Source: Platerodrilus igneus (taxonomy: Eukaryota; Arthropoda; Insecta; Coleoptera; Lycidae). From it: a DNA stretch of 64,000 nucleotides. Below the pieces are notes generated by a model that was not told where the DNA came from, did not search any database, and saw only the letters and a program-made list of their open reading frames with translations. The position numbers were made by a program, and so were the translations under genes. Location: the NCBI GenBank assembly GCA_036346225.1, contig JARFIW010000108.1, positions 1,984,001-2,048,000 of the forward strand, in the 5' to 3' direction. Within the stretch, counting starts at the first letter, position 1. The number at the start of each line of letters is the position of its first letter. Shown in pieces: positions 34,501-46,827 of this stretch.

Positions 34501-35965
34501 ATGAGCGTCTCCAAGGTGATTAACGTTCCTCAACTTCTTGGGAATAAAGTGAAACCAACATATAAGTGGTTTGGATTGTGGCTGCTGGCAGAAAGTATAT
34601 GCAACAATAATCTGGGAGATTTTGCTAATATTTATTATGTCAAAGGCGAACAGATGCTGACTGGTGGACTACGCACACCAATTACAGAACCATTTTGTGA
34701 CAATATAATGTTGGTTTAGATTGCGATCTTTCTGACGCCGAGCAAACATCTGCAAACAACAGGATGTTTACCCTACAAAAGAAATTTTGGTACATTTAAC
34801 AGCTATCTACGAGGAAAGTTCGACCAATTTGTTTCGGCTAATTTGGAGATAGTAGAGGAGGAAGGCAGTCAAGGTAAAATAAAAATCTTACACAAGTGCT
34901 ACATTAAAGCAGGTAGTACATATTTTACACAATCTGCAACACCATATTCAACAATTCCAAAAGAAATAGTCATTTAGGAATTGGGGTTGATAAACACGTC
35001 TAGCATTCACCCAGAGGTTGTACGACAACGCGTAAATAGTGGCAGTAAACTCTATCCGTTTACGCTAAAGAAAATTGCCCCATTATGAACACCATACGCT
35101 GTAAGTGGAAGAAAAAGACAGCTGGAATTAGAGGAAATGGATACAAAAAAGCGAAAGTTGGACTACATTGAAAACACTGCGACAATATACGAACAATACA
35201 AAGATGTGTTAAGCAAAAAACATCTTATAAGAGAAAATGAGGAAGAATTAAAAGATTATTTTATGTGCCGATGGACTGACTTAGATACATCCGGGTTCTA
35301 CAAGCTGCATGTATTTGTGGTTAGTAAGAAAGACTCTTTTAGTTATGCAGGCGTCCTTGCGGAAAAAGATGGTACTAAATCTGTATACTTTATAAAAGGT
35401 TATTCTAAAAACGTATTTATCAAAATGGTAGATGACGTAGACAAACTAAGGAATGCGGTTCCGTAACCTTGGCGTACACCACACGCGAAGGGGTTCCACT
35501 AAACGTTGTATATCTACCTAGTAAACAACCTTTCGGATCATTTAAAACCGAGGGTCCCCCAACCTATAACCAACATATATTCCCAAAGGTGGTGGACATG
35601 TAACTACGCAACAGTGAGGAAAGAATAAGAATTCCCTCCAATACTGACAAGAAGAAGTCGATCAAACTAACAAGATACGTATGCAGGATATAATGGGAAA
35701 GCCGCAATTAAAAGATTGTCATAAGCTGCAAGAATTACACAAAGGAATGGATCTGGTTGTAGGTGGAATTGAAGACTATATATAGAGACAAACTTCGCTA
35801 CATTTTACAATTTGAAAACCTAGACGGTCTCTATGTATCAAGCTATTGGCTAGAAAAAAAGATAGAGGACTTGGGTGTCGATTTAAATTTTAAGCCGCGA
35901 ATAAAATTACATAACATTAAAACCACTCCAAACAAACAAAAGGAAAAGACTGTTTTCTGTGTATA
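34501..35965 (+). pseudogene. arm-encoded gene, right copy, unidentified
   Basis: Coding begins at ATG 34501 (MSVSKVINVPQLLGNKVKPT) in the loop and continues into the right arm. A stop after codon 72, then further frames: a segment with KILHKCYIKAGSTYF, then NTSSIHPEVVRQRVN and GSKLYPFTLKKIAPL, and the longest clean piece at 35137-35466 with YKDVLSKKHLIRENEEELKD, DTSGFYKLHVFVVSKKD and KGYSKNVFIKMVDDVDKLRN. The last recognised piece (35763-35965) is YVSSYWLEKKIEDLGVDLNF. The gene would encode roughly 450 residues, soluble and lysine-rich. I do not recognise the family; a protein from a large DNA virus or Maverick-type element is possible. It is broken by several stops. Confidence 0.55.
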
Positions 35966-36347
35966 ACTATTAAGATTAAGTTTAAATGGCTCCATGCTTG
36001 GCCTTAAATATATTTAAATTTTGTTATGTATAATGTCAGAATTAATTTTTTTGGATAGTATTACAGTGCTCTTTATTTATAAATAGCTATGACGTTACCA
36101 CGACCTTGAAAAAGTAGGCGAAACTAGGTAAGCGAGGGCATAGCGAAGTAGTGACATTACCTATATGAAAATAGATGTTAAGTGTGCACTATATATTTAT
36201 AATTAAATAAAATTGTTTTAAAGGATGTGTACTACTTTTTTGCTTACACGAATTTTTTTAATCGAGTTGGTTTAAGGTTAAATTAATGGTAGACTAGGAT
36301 TTCCAAAAAAAATTAAATCGGTAATACAATACACGATTAGAAACTGT

Positions 36348-38085
36348 TGATTGCACCCTTCCTTTTTACATGTAGGAATGGGTGTACAAAAGAGTCTAAG
36401 TAAAACTCTGGCGGGACTAGCGTCGACCGTTTGTGGCTGAGGTAGATTGCAAAAGACTATATCCCAGGGGTTTAGAGAACAAAGTTAAATTTTACCCAAA
36501 CATATAGGGATGCAATTTAGAACATGACTAAAAAAATAGCTTAATACAACTTATATATTGACGTTTAGTTAATAACATTAATAAAAAAATTTAATATATA
36601 CCCTTATTTCCTTACAATCAAATTCTCATACGATAAAGTCACTGAGTGTGGTTTATATATCTACACTCTCATAATTTTAAAATTTGTTTCAAACTGTACC
36701 AGATAAGATATTAGAAAATCTAAATTTATTATTGTACTTAGACACAATTTCTAGCTAAACGTTCTAAGTAACAGGAAATCATAAATACACTTTGTTGTAT
36801 TTAACATTAGTTAAGAGAATTATAATTAAACATTTAAATTGAACTTAACCTCAATATGCACAAAAAAATGGTTTCATGAAAGCTTTTCTGTTTACAATTC
36901 ATAAAGTTATATGGGAAAGCAAAGATAATATTAAATTAGTTAAGATATAGGTGAATAAAAGTGTGACTATATTTTACATGCATTATTTTTCTAGATATTC
37001 GAGATTTATAATGTAACACATGCACATTGTTCCGTCACAAAAATAAATAAGATAAAACTCGAACCTGTATTTAAGATATATAAAAGAAACGTATACGTAA
37101 GCTTTGAGCTTACCGCTTGTTCAGAACTATAGGATCTTCTTACGGTTTGTTAAGACGAACACCATCGTTAATTATTTTTGTTGTTAACCTCAAACTTCAA
37201 ATTTCCAAGAGGCAATCCTTGTTTGTTCCACAGCCATATGTTTCATCAACGAACATTTAATTTACTTTAGAAGGTACATAAAACGTCAACATAACATTCT
37301 TGTACGATAAAAGATAACATTTGTAGGTAGTAAAATTAATGCATTGGCTTAGATAGCTTAGCATAGATAATTAGATACTTTGCCAAAGGAATATGCTACG
37401 GGAGGTTATGCTACGGGAGGACCCTAAAAAATAAACGTGTTACAAAAACAAAATATTGAAATACGCCACGAGGAACAGTCTAAAAATTTATCTATAATCA
37501 GTTTACCATTCATTAATATTTTGAACGGGTTATTTAGAAAGGCTTTCTTTATAAGCATTTTGCTCGTATTCTAAAACGATATTTATGTATGTTAAGAAGA
37601 ATAAAAGCAAAGACACCTTTTACATACCAGGTATGACATCATGGCCTTAGAAAGGACATCTTTATCGAAAGACGGCATGTGCTCAAAAAAACGTTAGATA
37701 TGAAGACAAACGAAAATTTGTTCTGGTTTAAAGATACCCACACAATTTTGAGAGAGGGACAAAACAAGAAAACTATCCTAAATGACAAATTCATATATAC
37801 ACCAGTTGTGTATTTATGGACATTATTCAAAGGTTAACCAATTGGAAAATTACATCTGATCTTAATTATTTATATTATTTATACAAAAGAAAGAATATTA
37901 AATTAAAACTAAAGATCGATGTGTATAGTGTATTATTTAATAATACTAAAGGGAAATGTCACACAAATCAAAACTGATTTGTGATTGTAAACGGTATTAA
38001 TATAAAATTAAGACGAATAATGCTTTTATATTGAAGGAAATGGGACCAAAATGTAACATGGCAAGAGAACAGTGAATTGACATTT
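36348..38085. other. 1.74-kb insertion in the right inverted arm
   Basis: Left-arm sequence is continuous across AAACTGT/TTATAAATAAAA, but the right arm breaks there for 1.74 kb of AT-rich DNA without ORFs of note. It begins with a short stem (ACCCTTCC against GGAATGGGT) and contains a GCTACGGGAGG duplication at 37394-37422. Its origin is unknown. Confidence 0.6.
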
Positions 38086-38352
38086 TACATTATAAATAAA
38101 AAAGTTATAAAATGTGGGTTTGGTGGTTGTAAGGGTTGGTCCTAAATTTTAGGGATTAGGTTACCGATTTTTTAGGGTAGGGATGGTGGGGGTACAAATG
38201 AAGCAAGAAACGAACAAGGAGCGAGCAAAGAGAGAACAAAGAGGAAATCCCTTTAAAATAAGACTTTATAGTGCGAATTTACATGCAAAACCTAGCGTAG
38301 ATGGCGGCGCGATAGCGGTGGCGCTGCGCTCGGATCGGCCAATTCCCCTACT

Positions 38353-38795
38353 AAGTTCACAAACAAAACACAACCACTAAATAGATATTTCTTTGACATA
38401 TTGGAGCAATTGCTGATGTCATAGGCTGTCATGTAGCGTGAAGTCGCAAACTCATACAGAGCTAGACATGGAAAAGTTCTCAATCGTACCTTTAGGAGCT
38501 GCTAGATCACTACACTAAGTATTAATATTTACATGAATTGATGAAATGTCAGAGTTTGGATGTGATAAAAATATTTTTTCGCCTAGCGTATATGAAAATG
38601 AATCATATTTGCCCTAAAAATGTGACTGAAAGTAAACCTTTGCGACCCTAGGGCCGCTAAACTCATAACAGCATGATTTTGTAGGTTTTTTACATTCTAG
38701 ACACCTATGACTATCATTGAGCTTCATTTATTGCGGCTTTGGCGTTTCAAATAATTTTTCATTTAACCTCGGCGTCCGTATTACTATCCATAATA
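38353..38795. other. spacer between two elements
   Basis: No ORF or repeat is recognised between the end of the inverted-arm element and the target duplication AATA (38792-38795). Confidence 0.4.
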
Positions 38796-39554
38796 TGTTA
38801 CGTGCCAATAAATTGGCACTAAACATTGTTTTAGTTTAATTTTGATGTGCGGAAGTTTCGCGCCATAAATCCAAAAGACTCGGTGCGCGTATTTCCGTTA
38901 CGTCAAAAGTGGGTTGGACGAATAATTTCGCGCCGACGCGTGAAAGTACAGAGAGGTGGGGTTTTTCCTGTGCTCTCTGGAACGTGGCTGTTTGCCTTTG
39001 ATCTTCAAGAAGTGTGGTCGTGCCTGGTATCGTATCTTTATCTTATTATGTAGATTCCCTTGCCTTGCTTATCTTTGTTTGTCTTTGCCTGATTAACCCT
39101 TTCCTGTCGTTCCGCTACATTTAGGAATCTGATACGACCTTGGAGCAGCCCACGACCCTAGAACGAGCCGGATGTCCATGCTCCGCCTACAGCACCGGAG
39201 CAGTCGCCATCTGTATCTATCTAAAAGGGGGCCTTAGCCATTGGTAGGGGTTCCCTCTGTTAATTGCCTTAAAGGGGCCATCAGTAGCCCTGATGGACTT
39301 CCACAAAAGCCAACTTTAACTCAACCCCGCAGGACGTCGGATTTCTTATGTAAGTAAACTATTGTCTTAAATTTATATTTTCCTATAATTGCGTATTAAA
39401 TTCGTGCACTGGTGACGTCATTAACAGATGGACGCGCCAAAATCTGTACAAAGGTTAGCGTTACCAACCGCCCGTGGCGTCGGTTATTCCGCGCTTGCGC
39501 GATGTATTTACGAACTTTTCTAAGTGTAAGAATTTGAAATTTTAAAACGTAAGA
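38796..39554 (+). repeat. 5' LTR, 759 bp
   Basis: Pairs with 43938-44695, differing at roughly 20 positions by eye. It starts TGTTACGTGCCAATAAATTG with an immediate hairpin (GTGCCAATAAATTGGCAC) and ends CGTAAGA. Flanking AATA on the far left and right (38792-38795, 44696-44699) is a 4-bp target duplication. TTGGCGCCTTAACGTGTGAG at 39556 is the primer-site candidate. Confidence 0.9.
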
Positions 39555-41189
39555 ATTGGCGCCTTAACGTGTGAGGTTAGGGGTTTTTTCCTTTGTTTTG
39601 AGGGTGTAATACTTCTTTTATAAACATATAATGTATTAACAATGTAATTTATAGCTTTTTCACTAAAAAATCAATTATCCAATATCTGTTGACCTTGAAA
39701 CCCTAATTCGTGTTTTAGAACACACCCCATTTCTTAGATGTCAAAAATAATTGTTATGGTACTAGAGGTGTACCGCCATTTTGAAACTAAAATTTAGTTG
39801 TTATAAAATATTTTTTTAAATATAATGTTAGTTTAATTTTCAATGTGGGATGTGTTTGTTAACTTCAGTTATATTGTGGGTGATTACTTTGTTTTTAGAT
39901 GCAAATATAACTTTTAGGAAGAATTTATACCTTAACCTTACTTCTGTATTATACTGGTAAGTAAATTATTTATACATAAATAAACAAACAATCAACTAAA
40001 TAAGCATTTAAGTAATTTTATGCCTTAAACACGGTTTATTACGCAAATTATCTACGTTATATTAAATTGAAACATAACCCTTGTTTGTTTTTTCGACTCT
40101 TAAAAAACTGTTTTCAAACCGTAAATCAACACTGTCTGGTGTGTAAATAGTTCGGGGGTGTCTTTTAGTGATTTACCCGTTTAATTAATGATATTTTAAT
40201 TATCTTTACAAGAAACTTTGTGTTTAAAAGCACTTAACGAAATAAATTGCCCTTTTTCAATATCTTTTTAAGAAACGTTAAACTACGGATTGTTGCATTG
40301 GTTGAATAACACATTATCTACTTTTTTATAATTTGGAGCGTTTTCTATAACCGAAATCATTTAGTATAATTCATAATTATATCTATGTAACAAAATTGTT
40401 TGTCCTAATATAGATTTCCTACTTACCTAAGTTTTTAGTGTCTTTTAAAGCGTTATTTTGACTTAACCGTGATGTATTTTTTTCTTGGATATTATATTGC
40501 TTTGATTTAGTTTTAAAAGTTGTTCCCTTAAATGTTTTAAACAGTATAATAAAGGAATTGCCGTTAACGTTTTAGTATTTGAACTTATTTACGATAGTTG
40601 TTGATAACACCCGCAATATCGAGAGAATATTCTAATAATTTGGAATACTAACTTTTTGTACATGTATCGTGGAATTTTTCTTTCGTGTAGCGAGTATGAT
40701 TTTGTCTTGATTGCATATTTTTTTAGATATCGATATTTCAACGTACTTTAACATCCATTAAACGGAATTTACTGTCGGATTTGGTCGTCTAGCTTTTTAT
40801 AAGTCTAGAACGAGACCCATACAAGGGCCAGTCGTTAAGCACCATAAGTCTAGATGAGAATTTGGTTGGTAAGTTTGTCGTTTTAGAATTTGTAATCATT
40901 TTTTTTAACAATGATGTTGAAATTTTTCTTTATTAGTTGGGTGAAACTCAAACGAGAGCTTTCCATTCAGGTAAATATATGCTTTATAAGATATCTTTCT
41001 GTTATTCAACAATTTTGTTAGTGAATCGAGTCTTGATTACTCTTATCTCTTCACATATCAATTTAAATCTCTTTAAATGCCTTAAAATTATCTTTAAAAT
41101 TGCTCAACCCTACGTATATCTAAGCTCTGTTCACGTTTACTTCTTTGACAATGTACCTAATGTTCTTAGCTTTCACTTGGCTTAATAAC

Positions 41190-41335
41190 TTAAAACAACT
41201 CGCAGGTCGTTTGGCAAGATGGAACTTGCGTATCTCTTAATTCACTTTTGATGTTAGGAATAGGCCTGTCAAACTAAATATCGTACCTGCTGCCTTATCT
41301 CGTGATGTTGTCTCTCTTAACATTCCAAATTTAAT
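41190..41335 (+). pseudogene. RNase H / tether end of Gypsy Pol
   Basis: Translated in one frame with a stop: LKQLAGRLARWNLRIS, then FTFDVRNRPVKLNIVPAALSR. This is the conserved end of the RT-RNase H region of Gypsy elements (G-R-L-A-R-W ... G-x-x-N-x-V-A-D-A-L-S-R), with D replaced by A. It shows the element once had a full pol. A possible integrase C-terminal remnant (YRVTHSVNIFKFG) lies near 43520-43560. Confidence 0.75.
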
Positions 41336-42969
41336 TCCTGATACCTGGTATCTTAATATGATTAAACCCCTACGATTTACCTAATATTTTTTGTTCTCAC
41401 CATCAATTAGTTAACTTTAATTACATATTCCCTCTCTCATACAGTGTATAATCTCTTACACGTTTAACTTTACTTACCTTAAATTAGCTATCTTTTTTTT
41501 TGGTTGACTTTTCCTTGACCATACCGTTACTTATATATCACTTCATTCTCTACACCCCCCAATATAACTCTGTCGTTTCATTTAATTAATCCTCGAACTT
41601 TTCCTACAGCATATTATTCGGTTTTTAGTATTTTTTTTACGTCATTTAATTTTGTGTGGTAATTGTCGTAACTTTGTTCGCAATAACTCATTGAATTTTT
41701 ATGATTGGTTTTAGCTGGTGTTAGAGTGGATGTTTTTCTTCTTTGGGCTTACATAGGAGTCGCGGCCTACGCCATTGTAAGAAATAGTCCATGTTCGCAG
41801 TTGCAAAAAACTAGGATTGTCTATTCCATGTGTTTTTCCTCTGAATTATTGCAGTTGCCCACATTTAACTATAGCATTATTTCTTTCTTTTTCTACTAAA
41901 TCACCATAACTTATAAACTTTTTTTTTTCATTGTTTTTTATTGAACTTTGTGGTGAGGCGCTATTGCTTCTTATGGATATCTTATTAAATTCTCGGTTGT
42001 TTTAGCATATTGGGACAGTGTACCTGTATTTAACTGCTTATAATTAGGTATCTTTGTGTGTTTAGGGTGCTACCGTTTTAAAAAACTACCTTAAAACAGT
42101 TTGTTTTTGTGTGAATGTATCTGTAATGATACTTTTAAGTTGTTGTGTCAACTTTTGTGTGATTTTCTTATCGTAGTGGATGCACTCGTTAGGAAAATAA
42201 TCGTACTAGTTCTCTTAAGAGTCTAGCGAATTTCAACTTATGGTACCTTATCTTGTCGGATTAATATCGCAGGTGGTCCTTCAGACTGTGCTGTGTTTCA
42301 ATAGGGACAACTCTCTACCTTCTCTCGGACGCTTGTCCAAAAACTCTACTTTTTCATATCCCGCTGTCTCCGTTTCTGCCTTATCCTTCTTTCGGTGGAC
42401 CTGTTCTTGTCCCGGAACACCCGTCTGCCACATAAGAGTGATGTTCCCTCACTCCGGGCTACTGGCCACATTGGCTGGTTGAGTAGCGCTTTGCTAACCA
42501 CCTTTTTCTGTCTCTTTTGCTCAATGCGAGCCCTTCCTTTACTTTTTCTACCTGGAAGTGCCTCTTATGCATTCCAAATAACCAACCTCCCTCTTTTTAC
42601 CGTTCCTGTTTCTCTGCCTTTTCATTTCCGTTAGTCACCGTGTGGTTGCGCAGGAGGTTTTCACAGACACCTGGACCACGTCTCTAGGAATCTTTCGTGA
42701 GGTCATGCGGTGCCGCTGTCAGCGCATGGGCTCTGGCAGTGAAGGTATGTATGAGTGTGTGAATGTGTGAGTGGATGAGTTTATATATCGTTATATATCG
42801 TGTGGGTATCGAGTGATTGTATCACCGATATCGATTAACGTCGGGTGCAGGGATGCATTCAAATGTCTTTGCCGGTCCCTCGTGCCGTTTTTTGTAAACG
42901 GAACTGCTTCACAGGTCTCTCTTTTTAGAGGGTACGAGAAAATCCCTATTTAACGGCTCCACGGAGTCA

Positions 42970-43290
42970 TTCTATCGTTATCTTATCTATTATCTTCGAT
43001 AATGACTAAGTTAATATCTTTATCTTATTTATTATCTTTGATAATAACCCTTAGTTTAATATCGTTATCTTACCGACTACCTTTAATAATAACTTTAGTT
43101 GAATATCGTTATCTTACCGACTACCATTAGTAATAACTTTTGTTTAATGTCGCGTTACCTTACCTACTATCTCTAACAATAACTTTAGCTTAATATCACG
43201 TTATCTTTCCTAGTATCTCAAATAATAACTAAAACTTAATATCGTTATCTTATCTATTATCTTTAACAACAATTTGAGATTTTGTTTTAT
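42970..43290 (+). repeat. 42-46 bp minisatellite, seven units, GATA-rich
   Basis: Units with ATCGTTATCTTA and TAATAACTTTAGTT begin near 42974, 43016, 43061, 43105, 43149, 43195 and 43241. The minus strand carries several AGATAA words, and ATTATCTTTGATAAT in some units is palindromic. It lies inside the LTR element. Confidence 0.8.
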
Positions 43291-43937
43291 CTTTTTATCG
43301 TCCTAACGTTTGGTATTTATGACCAGACGTGGGAATTATTTTTCTTGAAATTTAAGTGAAAAAGCTAACCTGATGTAGAAATGTAATTTGTTAGGTTAGC
43401 AATATAAGGATTTAGTCTGGTGGTACTTTTGGTAAATTTGTTGATTCACAACCATGTCATGCACAAGTTTTAATGTGTATCGTTAGAAAACCAAAGTACC
43501 AGAAAAAAAATTTGCTAGTGTATAGAGTGACACACTCTGTGAACATTTTTAAATTTGGGCACTTTTTGCCAACTAGGAACAGTTTTGATGCAACGCTCAT
43601 GTGTGTTTGCACGTAAGACCTTTAATGTTAGCTTTAGTTTAGATAGGTAAGGCGACTTGTCGCATTTGTTTTAATTGAAGTAGTGTTTCATGCTCCCCGA
43701 TAAATTTGTGCTGTCGATTATTAGTGTAGTCAAAAACAATGGGGCTACCTATTCCGTTTCCTGGTAATTCGGTAGACGTGTTATCGGTCGAAAAAACCAG
43801 GTGGCGCCTTATATAAACATTTTGTAGGTTTTAAGTTAGGTTTTATGTAGGGTAGTTAGGACTTAGATTTTAAGCTGTTACTGTGCTAACAGACTTTTTC
43901 TTTTTTTAAGTTTTTTCTTTTGTGGCTTTGTCGCGAT

Positions 43938-44695
43938 TGTTACGTGCCAATAAATTGGCACTAAACATTGTTTTAGTTTAATTTTGATGTGCGGAAGTTT
44001 CGCGCCATAAATTCAAAAGACTCGGTGCGCGTATTTCCGTTTATTCAAAAGTGGGTTGGACAAATAATTTCGCGCCGACGCGTGAAAGAACAGAGAGGTG
44101 GGGTTTTTCCTGTGCTCTCTGGAACGTGGCTGTTTGCCTTTGATCTTCAAGAAGTGTGGTCGTGCCTGGTATCGTATCTTTATCTTATTATGTAGATTCC
44201 CTTGCCTTGCTTATCTTTGTTTGTCTTTGCCTGATTAACCCTTTCCTGTCGTTCCGCTACATTTAGGAATCTGATAGACCTTGGAGCAGCCCACGACCCT
44301 AGAACGAGCCGGATGTCCATGCTCCGCCAACAGCACTGGAGCCGTCACCATCTTTATCTATCTAAAAGGGGGCCCTAGCCATTGGTAGGCGTTCCCTCTG
44401 TTAATTGCCTTAAAGGGGCCATCAGTAGCCCCGATGGACTTCCACAGAAGCCAACTTTAACTCAACCCCGCAGGACGTCGGATTTCTTATGTAAGTAAAC
44501 TATTGTCTTAAATTTATATTTTCCTATAATTGCGTATTAAATTCGTCCACTGGTGACGTCATTGACAGATGGGCGCGCCAAAATCTGTACAAAGGTTAGC
44601 GTTACCAACCGCCCGTGGAGTCGCTTATTCTGCGCTTGCGCGATGTATTTATGAACATTTTTAAGTGTAAGAATTTGAAATTTTAAAACGTAAGA
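43938..44695 (+). repeat. 3' LTR, 758 bp
   Basis: Copy of 38796-39554 with the same start hairpin and the same CGTAAGA end, followed by AATA. The ORFs at 38847 and 43989 are the same open stretch in both LTRs and are not taken as genes. Confidence 0.9.
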
Positions 44696-44820
44696 AATAA
44701 TGTTCAAGGGATAATTAATATCAATTACTATAATAAATAAATACGTCAAATATTATTAACCTTCTTTATTTTGTGTTATTTTTCCTATTTTTTTTCTTTA
44801 ATGCTAGGCGAAAAACAGTC

Positions 44821-44940
44821 GTGTCACACAGGCAAAAATGCATTAGCAGCCCTTAGCTATCAGCTGCCCTCGCTCGCTTCGCTCGCTCAGGCATCTAATA
44901 GCTGGGGGCTGCTAATGCTCACTTTCTGCCCTTGTGACAC
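44821..44940. repeat. 120-bp foldback element
   Basis: GTGTCACACAGGCAAAAATG and CATTAGCAGCCC on the left are mirrored by GGGCTGCTAATG and CTTTCTGCCCTTGTGACAC on the right. Arms are about 40 bp. The loop contains CTCGCTCGCTTCGCTCGCTC. No target duplication was identified. The transcript would form a long hairpin. Confidence 0.8.
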
Positions 44941-46064
44941 AACATACTATATTTGTACTTCCACTATAACATAACCCTCTGATCTTGAGCTCTGAATTGT
45001 TTCATTGCCTCGTTTTTTCACTGAAGTAACTATTCAAACGAGTGTAAATTCCTATCTTATGAGAGTAAACAAGACAAACTGCAACCATATATTATTCAAA
45101 TTTATGATATCTTCTCCATTTTTGGCAGCATTTAACAAACAATACTGGGTTTCTCGTCTACACGTAGAGCTTCGCCTGCATTTTTCTAAGCCATATATTT
45201 CAGGTTGTCCTCTGTAAATTAGAAACCCCATTACCTTACCAAACTGTCTAGATATTTTGAATACTTTTACTTCGTATATAGCTGTTTGTGGTATATTGCA
45301 ATGGTTGTATAATGTATATACATACCCAGCTATTCCAAGAATGGGACAATATTGTAATAAGTCACCAAGTATAAAACATCCGTAATAAGAATGTCGCGTC
45401 GTTGCCTGCGGCTTCCATTGATTTTCCCGTACTGTTCATACTTTCCCAGAAGTAAACATACGTGTCCTAGGTAACCCCATCATTGCCAACATTAGCCACT
45501 GTCGGTTCTTCGAAATACAAACAAAAACGCTGTGATATTCCGCCCGCACTCAACCTGAATTTAAATCAAATGGACAGCATTGACCTGCAGAGTCACTGGA
45601 GAATGTTGCTGCTTCATCATAATACCTACTCCATCATTATAATTTTGTGTACCTGTGATGTAAACTAGCTATGTTATTTCGCTGCTTTATTTTTTTTTCA
45701 AAACTGGATAAGTGAGAATTCAAATGATGTGGTCGCTGTTGTTTTAACAACGATGTTTTTATGGCTTTTCTAAAATAAAGCCTCGCTATAAATACCTACA
45801 CAACTTACAGACCTAATTTAATGTACTAAAATTTTCATAAAACAGTTGGTATGCCTTGAATACTAATAGATTTTGTTATACAATGTGTCGACAAAGTGTA
45901 CTTCTTGTAGGGTTTATGCGGTCGTTATGGATGGATCTCGTGGGATGTGACTCGTGAACACCTTCGGAAATTGTAACAATATAGAATTTGCCATAAAATA
46001 GATCTCGGGGACTTCTCGAAACGATTCCCAAAAGAAAAGATTGTTTGACTAAACTTTAATTAAA
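44941..46064. other. unassigned segment
   Basis: Two frames (45005-45217, 45483-45668) carry no motif. No repeat partner was found in the window. I see nothing further. Confidence 0.35.
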
Positions 46065-46827
46065 TACGAGGCTTATTCAATTGAAACCATATTTGATTCA
46101 GGAAAAATTTATTGACAACTAAATTCACAAATATTAAGACACATATCCCATTGTTTCGTCAACCTATGTATAGCCTGACTAAAGAAATCTTGTGGCTGCT
46201 GCTCGAAGAATTCTTTCATGACGTTTTGTACTTCTTCGTCCGACTGAAAACGGTTACCTTTTAACACTTTTTTCAGTGGCCCAAAGATGTGAAAATCGCA
46301 AAGAGATAAATCGGGACTATAGGGTGGATGCACTAATATCCACCATTTCTTTCGTTGTAGATTTTCTTTCACTACGTTAGCAACATGAGGTCGAGCATTG
46401 TCGTGAAGCAAAATGACACCACGTGAAAGCTTCCCTGGACATTTTCGTCTTATTGCTTGATGGAGCTTGTTCTATGTTTCATTATACAGGTTTGCGCTGA
46501 TATGCACCCGAGGTTCTGTAAATTCTATCAACAAGGGTTCTTCATGGTCGAAAAAAAATGTCAACATGACCATACCGGCAGAAGGTTGAACTTTGCGTAT
46601 TTCCTTGCATCGACGACAGCTTACAGGATGGTTCAAAATAATGACAGAAAGATTTGTCGCCAGCAATTATTGACGAGAGAAAATCGTTACCATTTTGTCT
46701 GTATTCCGCGAGGTGTTACAAAAATAAGCCCATTCGCAAGCTTTTTTGGTTCTCTGACAAAAGGCGAGGAACTCACTGCGCACAAACTTTGTTGTAGCCT
46801 AGTCTGTGTCCGATGCTATAAACAGAT
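46065..46827 (-). pseudogene. mariner transposase, catalytic part
   Basis: On the minus strand, the C-terminal frame 46109-46411 has MLHDNARPHVANVV (second catalytic D), HPPYSPDLSLCDFHIFGPLK (third D) and a typical tail with NRFQSDEEV and LTKQWDMC. Upstream in a shifted frame is PSAGMVMLTFFFDHEEPLLI (46472-46666), and further up a GDK replaces the usual GDE. The end CGAGGCTTATTCAATTGAAA follows TA at 46065-46066, a mariner terminal repeat. The gene is interrupted at 46827 by an LTR element and continues at 49489. Confidence 0.85.

Larger units (their letters stand above)
32438..38352. mobile_element. 5.9-kb element with very long inverted arms
   Basis: The left end AGTAGTAGGATTGG and right end (reverse complement) AGTAGGGGAATTGG begin inverted repeats. 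Outer arms are 32438-32702 and 38086-38352; inner arms are 32703-34028 and 35017-36347. The arms are contiguous on the left but separated on the right by 1.74 kb of unrelated DNA (36348-38085). The loop (34029-35016) holds a foldback MITE and the 5' part of a gene. AG..CT ends with long terminal repeats are known in Polinton/Maverick elements, but no polymerase B, integrase or capsid gene is seen. No target duplication is evident (AAGAAG against AAGTTC). Confidence 0.7.
39555..43937 (+). mobile_element. decayed internal region of LTR element
   Basis: The primer-site candidate opens the region. There is no long ORF, and short frames at 40937, 41705, 42240, 42395 and 42771 show no named domain. 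Only the RNase H end (41190-41335), a possible integrase tail and a GATA-rich minisatellite can be described. The last 90 bp before the 3' LTR resemble the equivalent segment of the 46.8-kb element (GTGCTAACAG, CTTTTTCT, TTTTAAG, GGCTTTGT). Confidence 0.7.

Noticed and set aside
32432..38358. Six-base target duplication for the inverted-arm element
   Set aside because: AAGAAG on the left and AAGTTC on the right agree in only the first three bases.
38847..39053. 68-codon ORF, repeated at 43989-44195
   Set aside because: It is the same LTR stretch in both LTRs. It has no motif and repetition is explained by the LTR pair.
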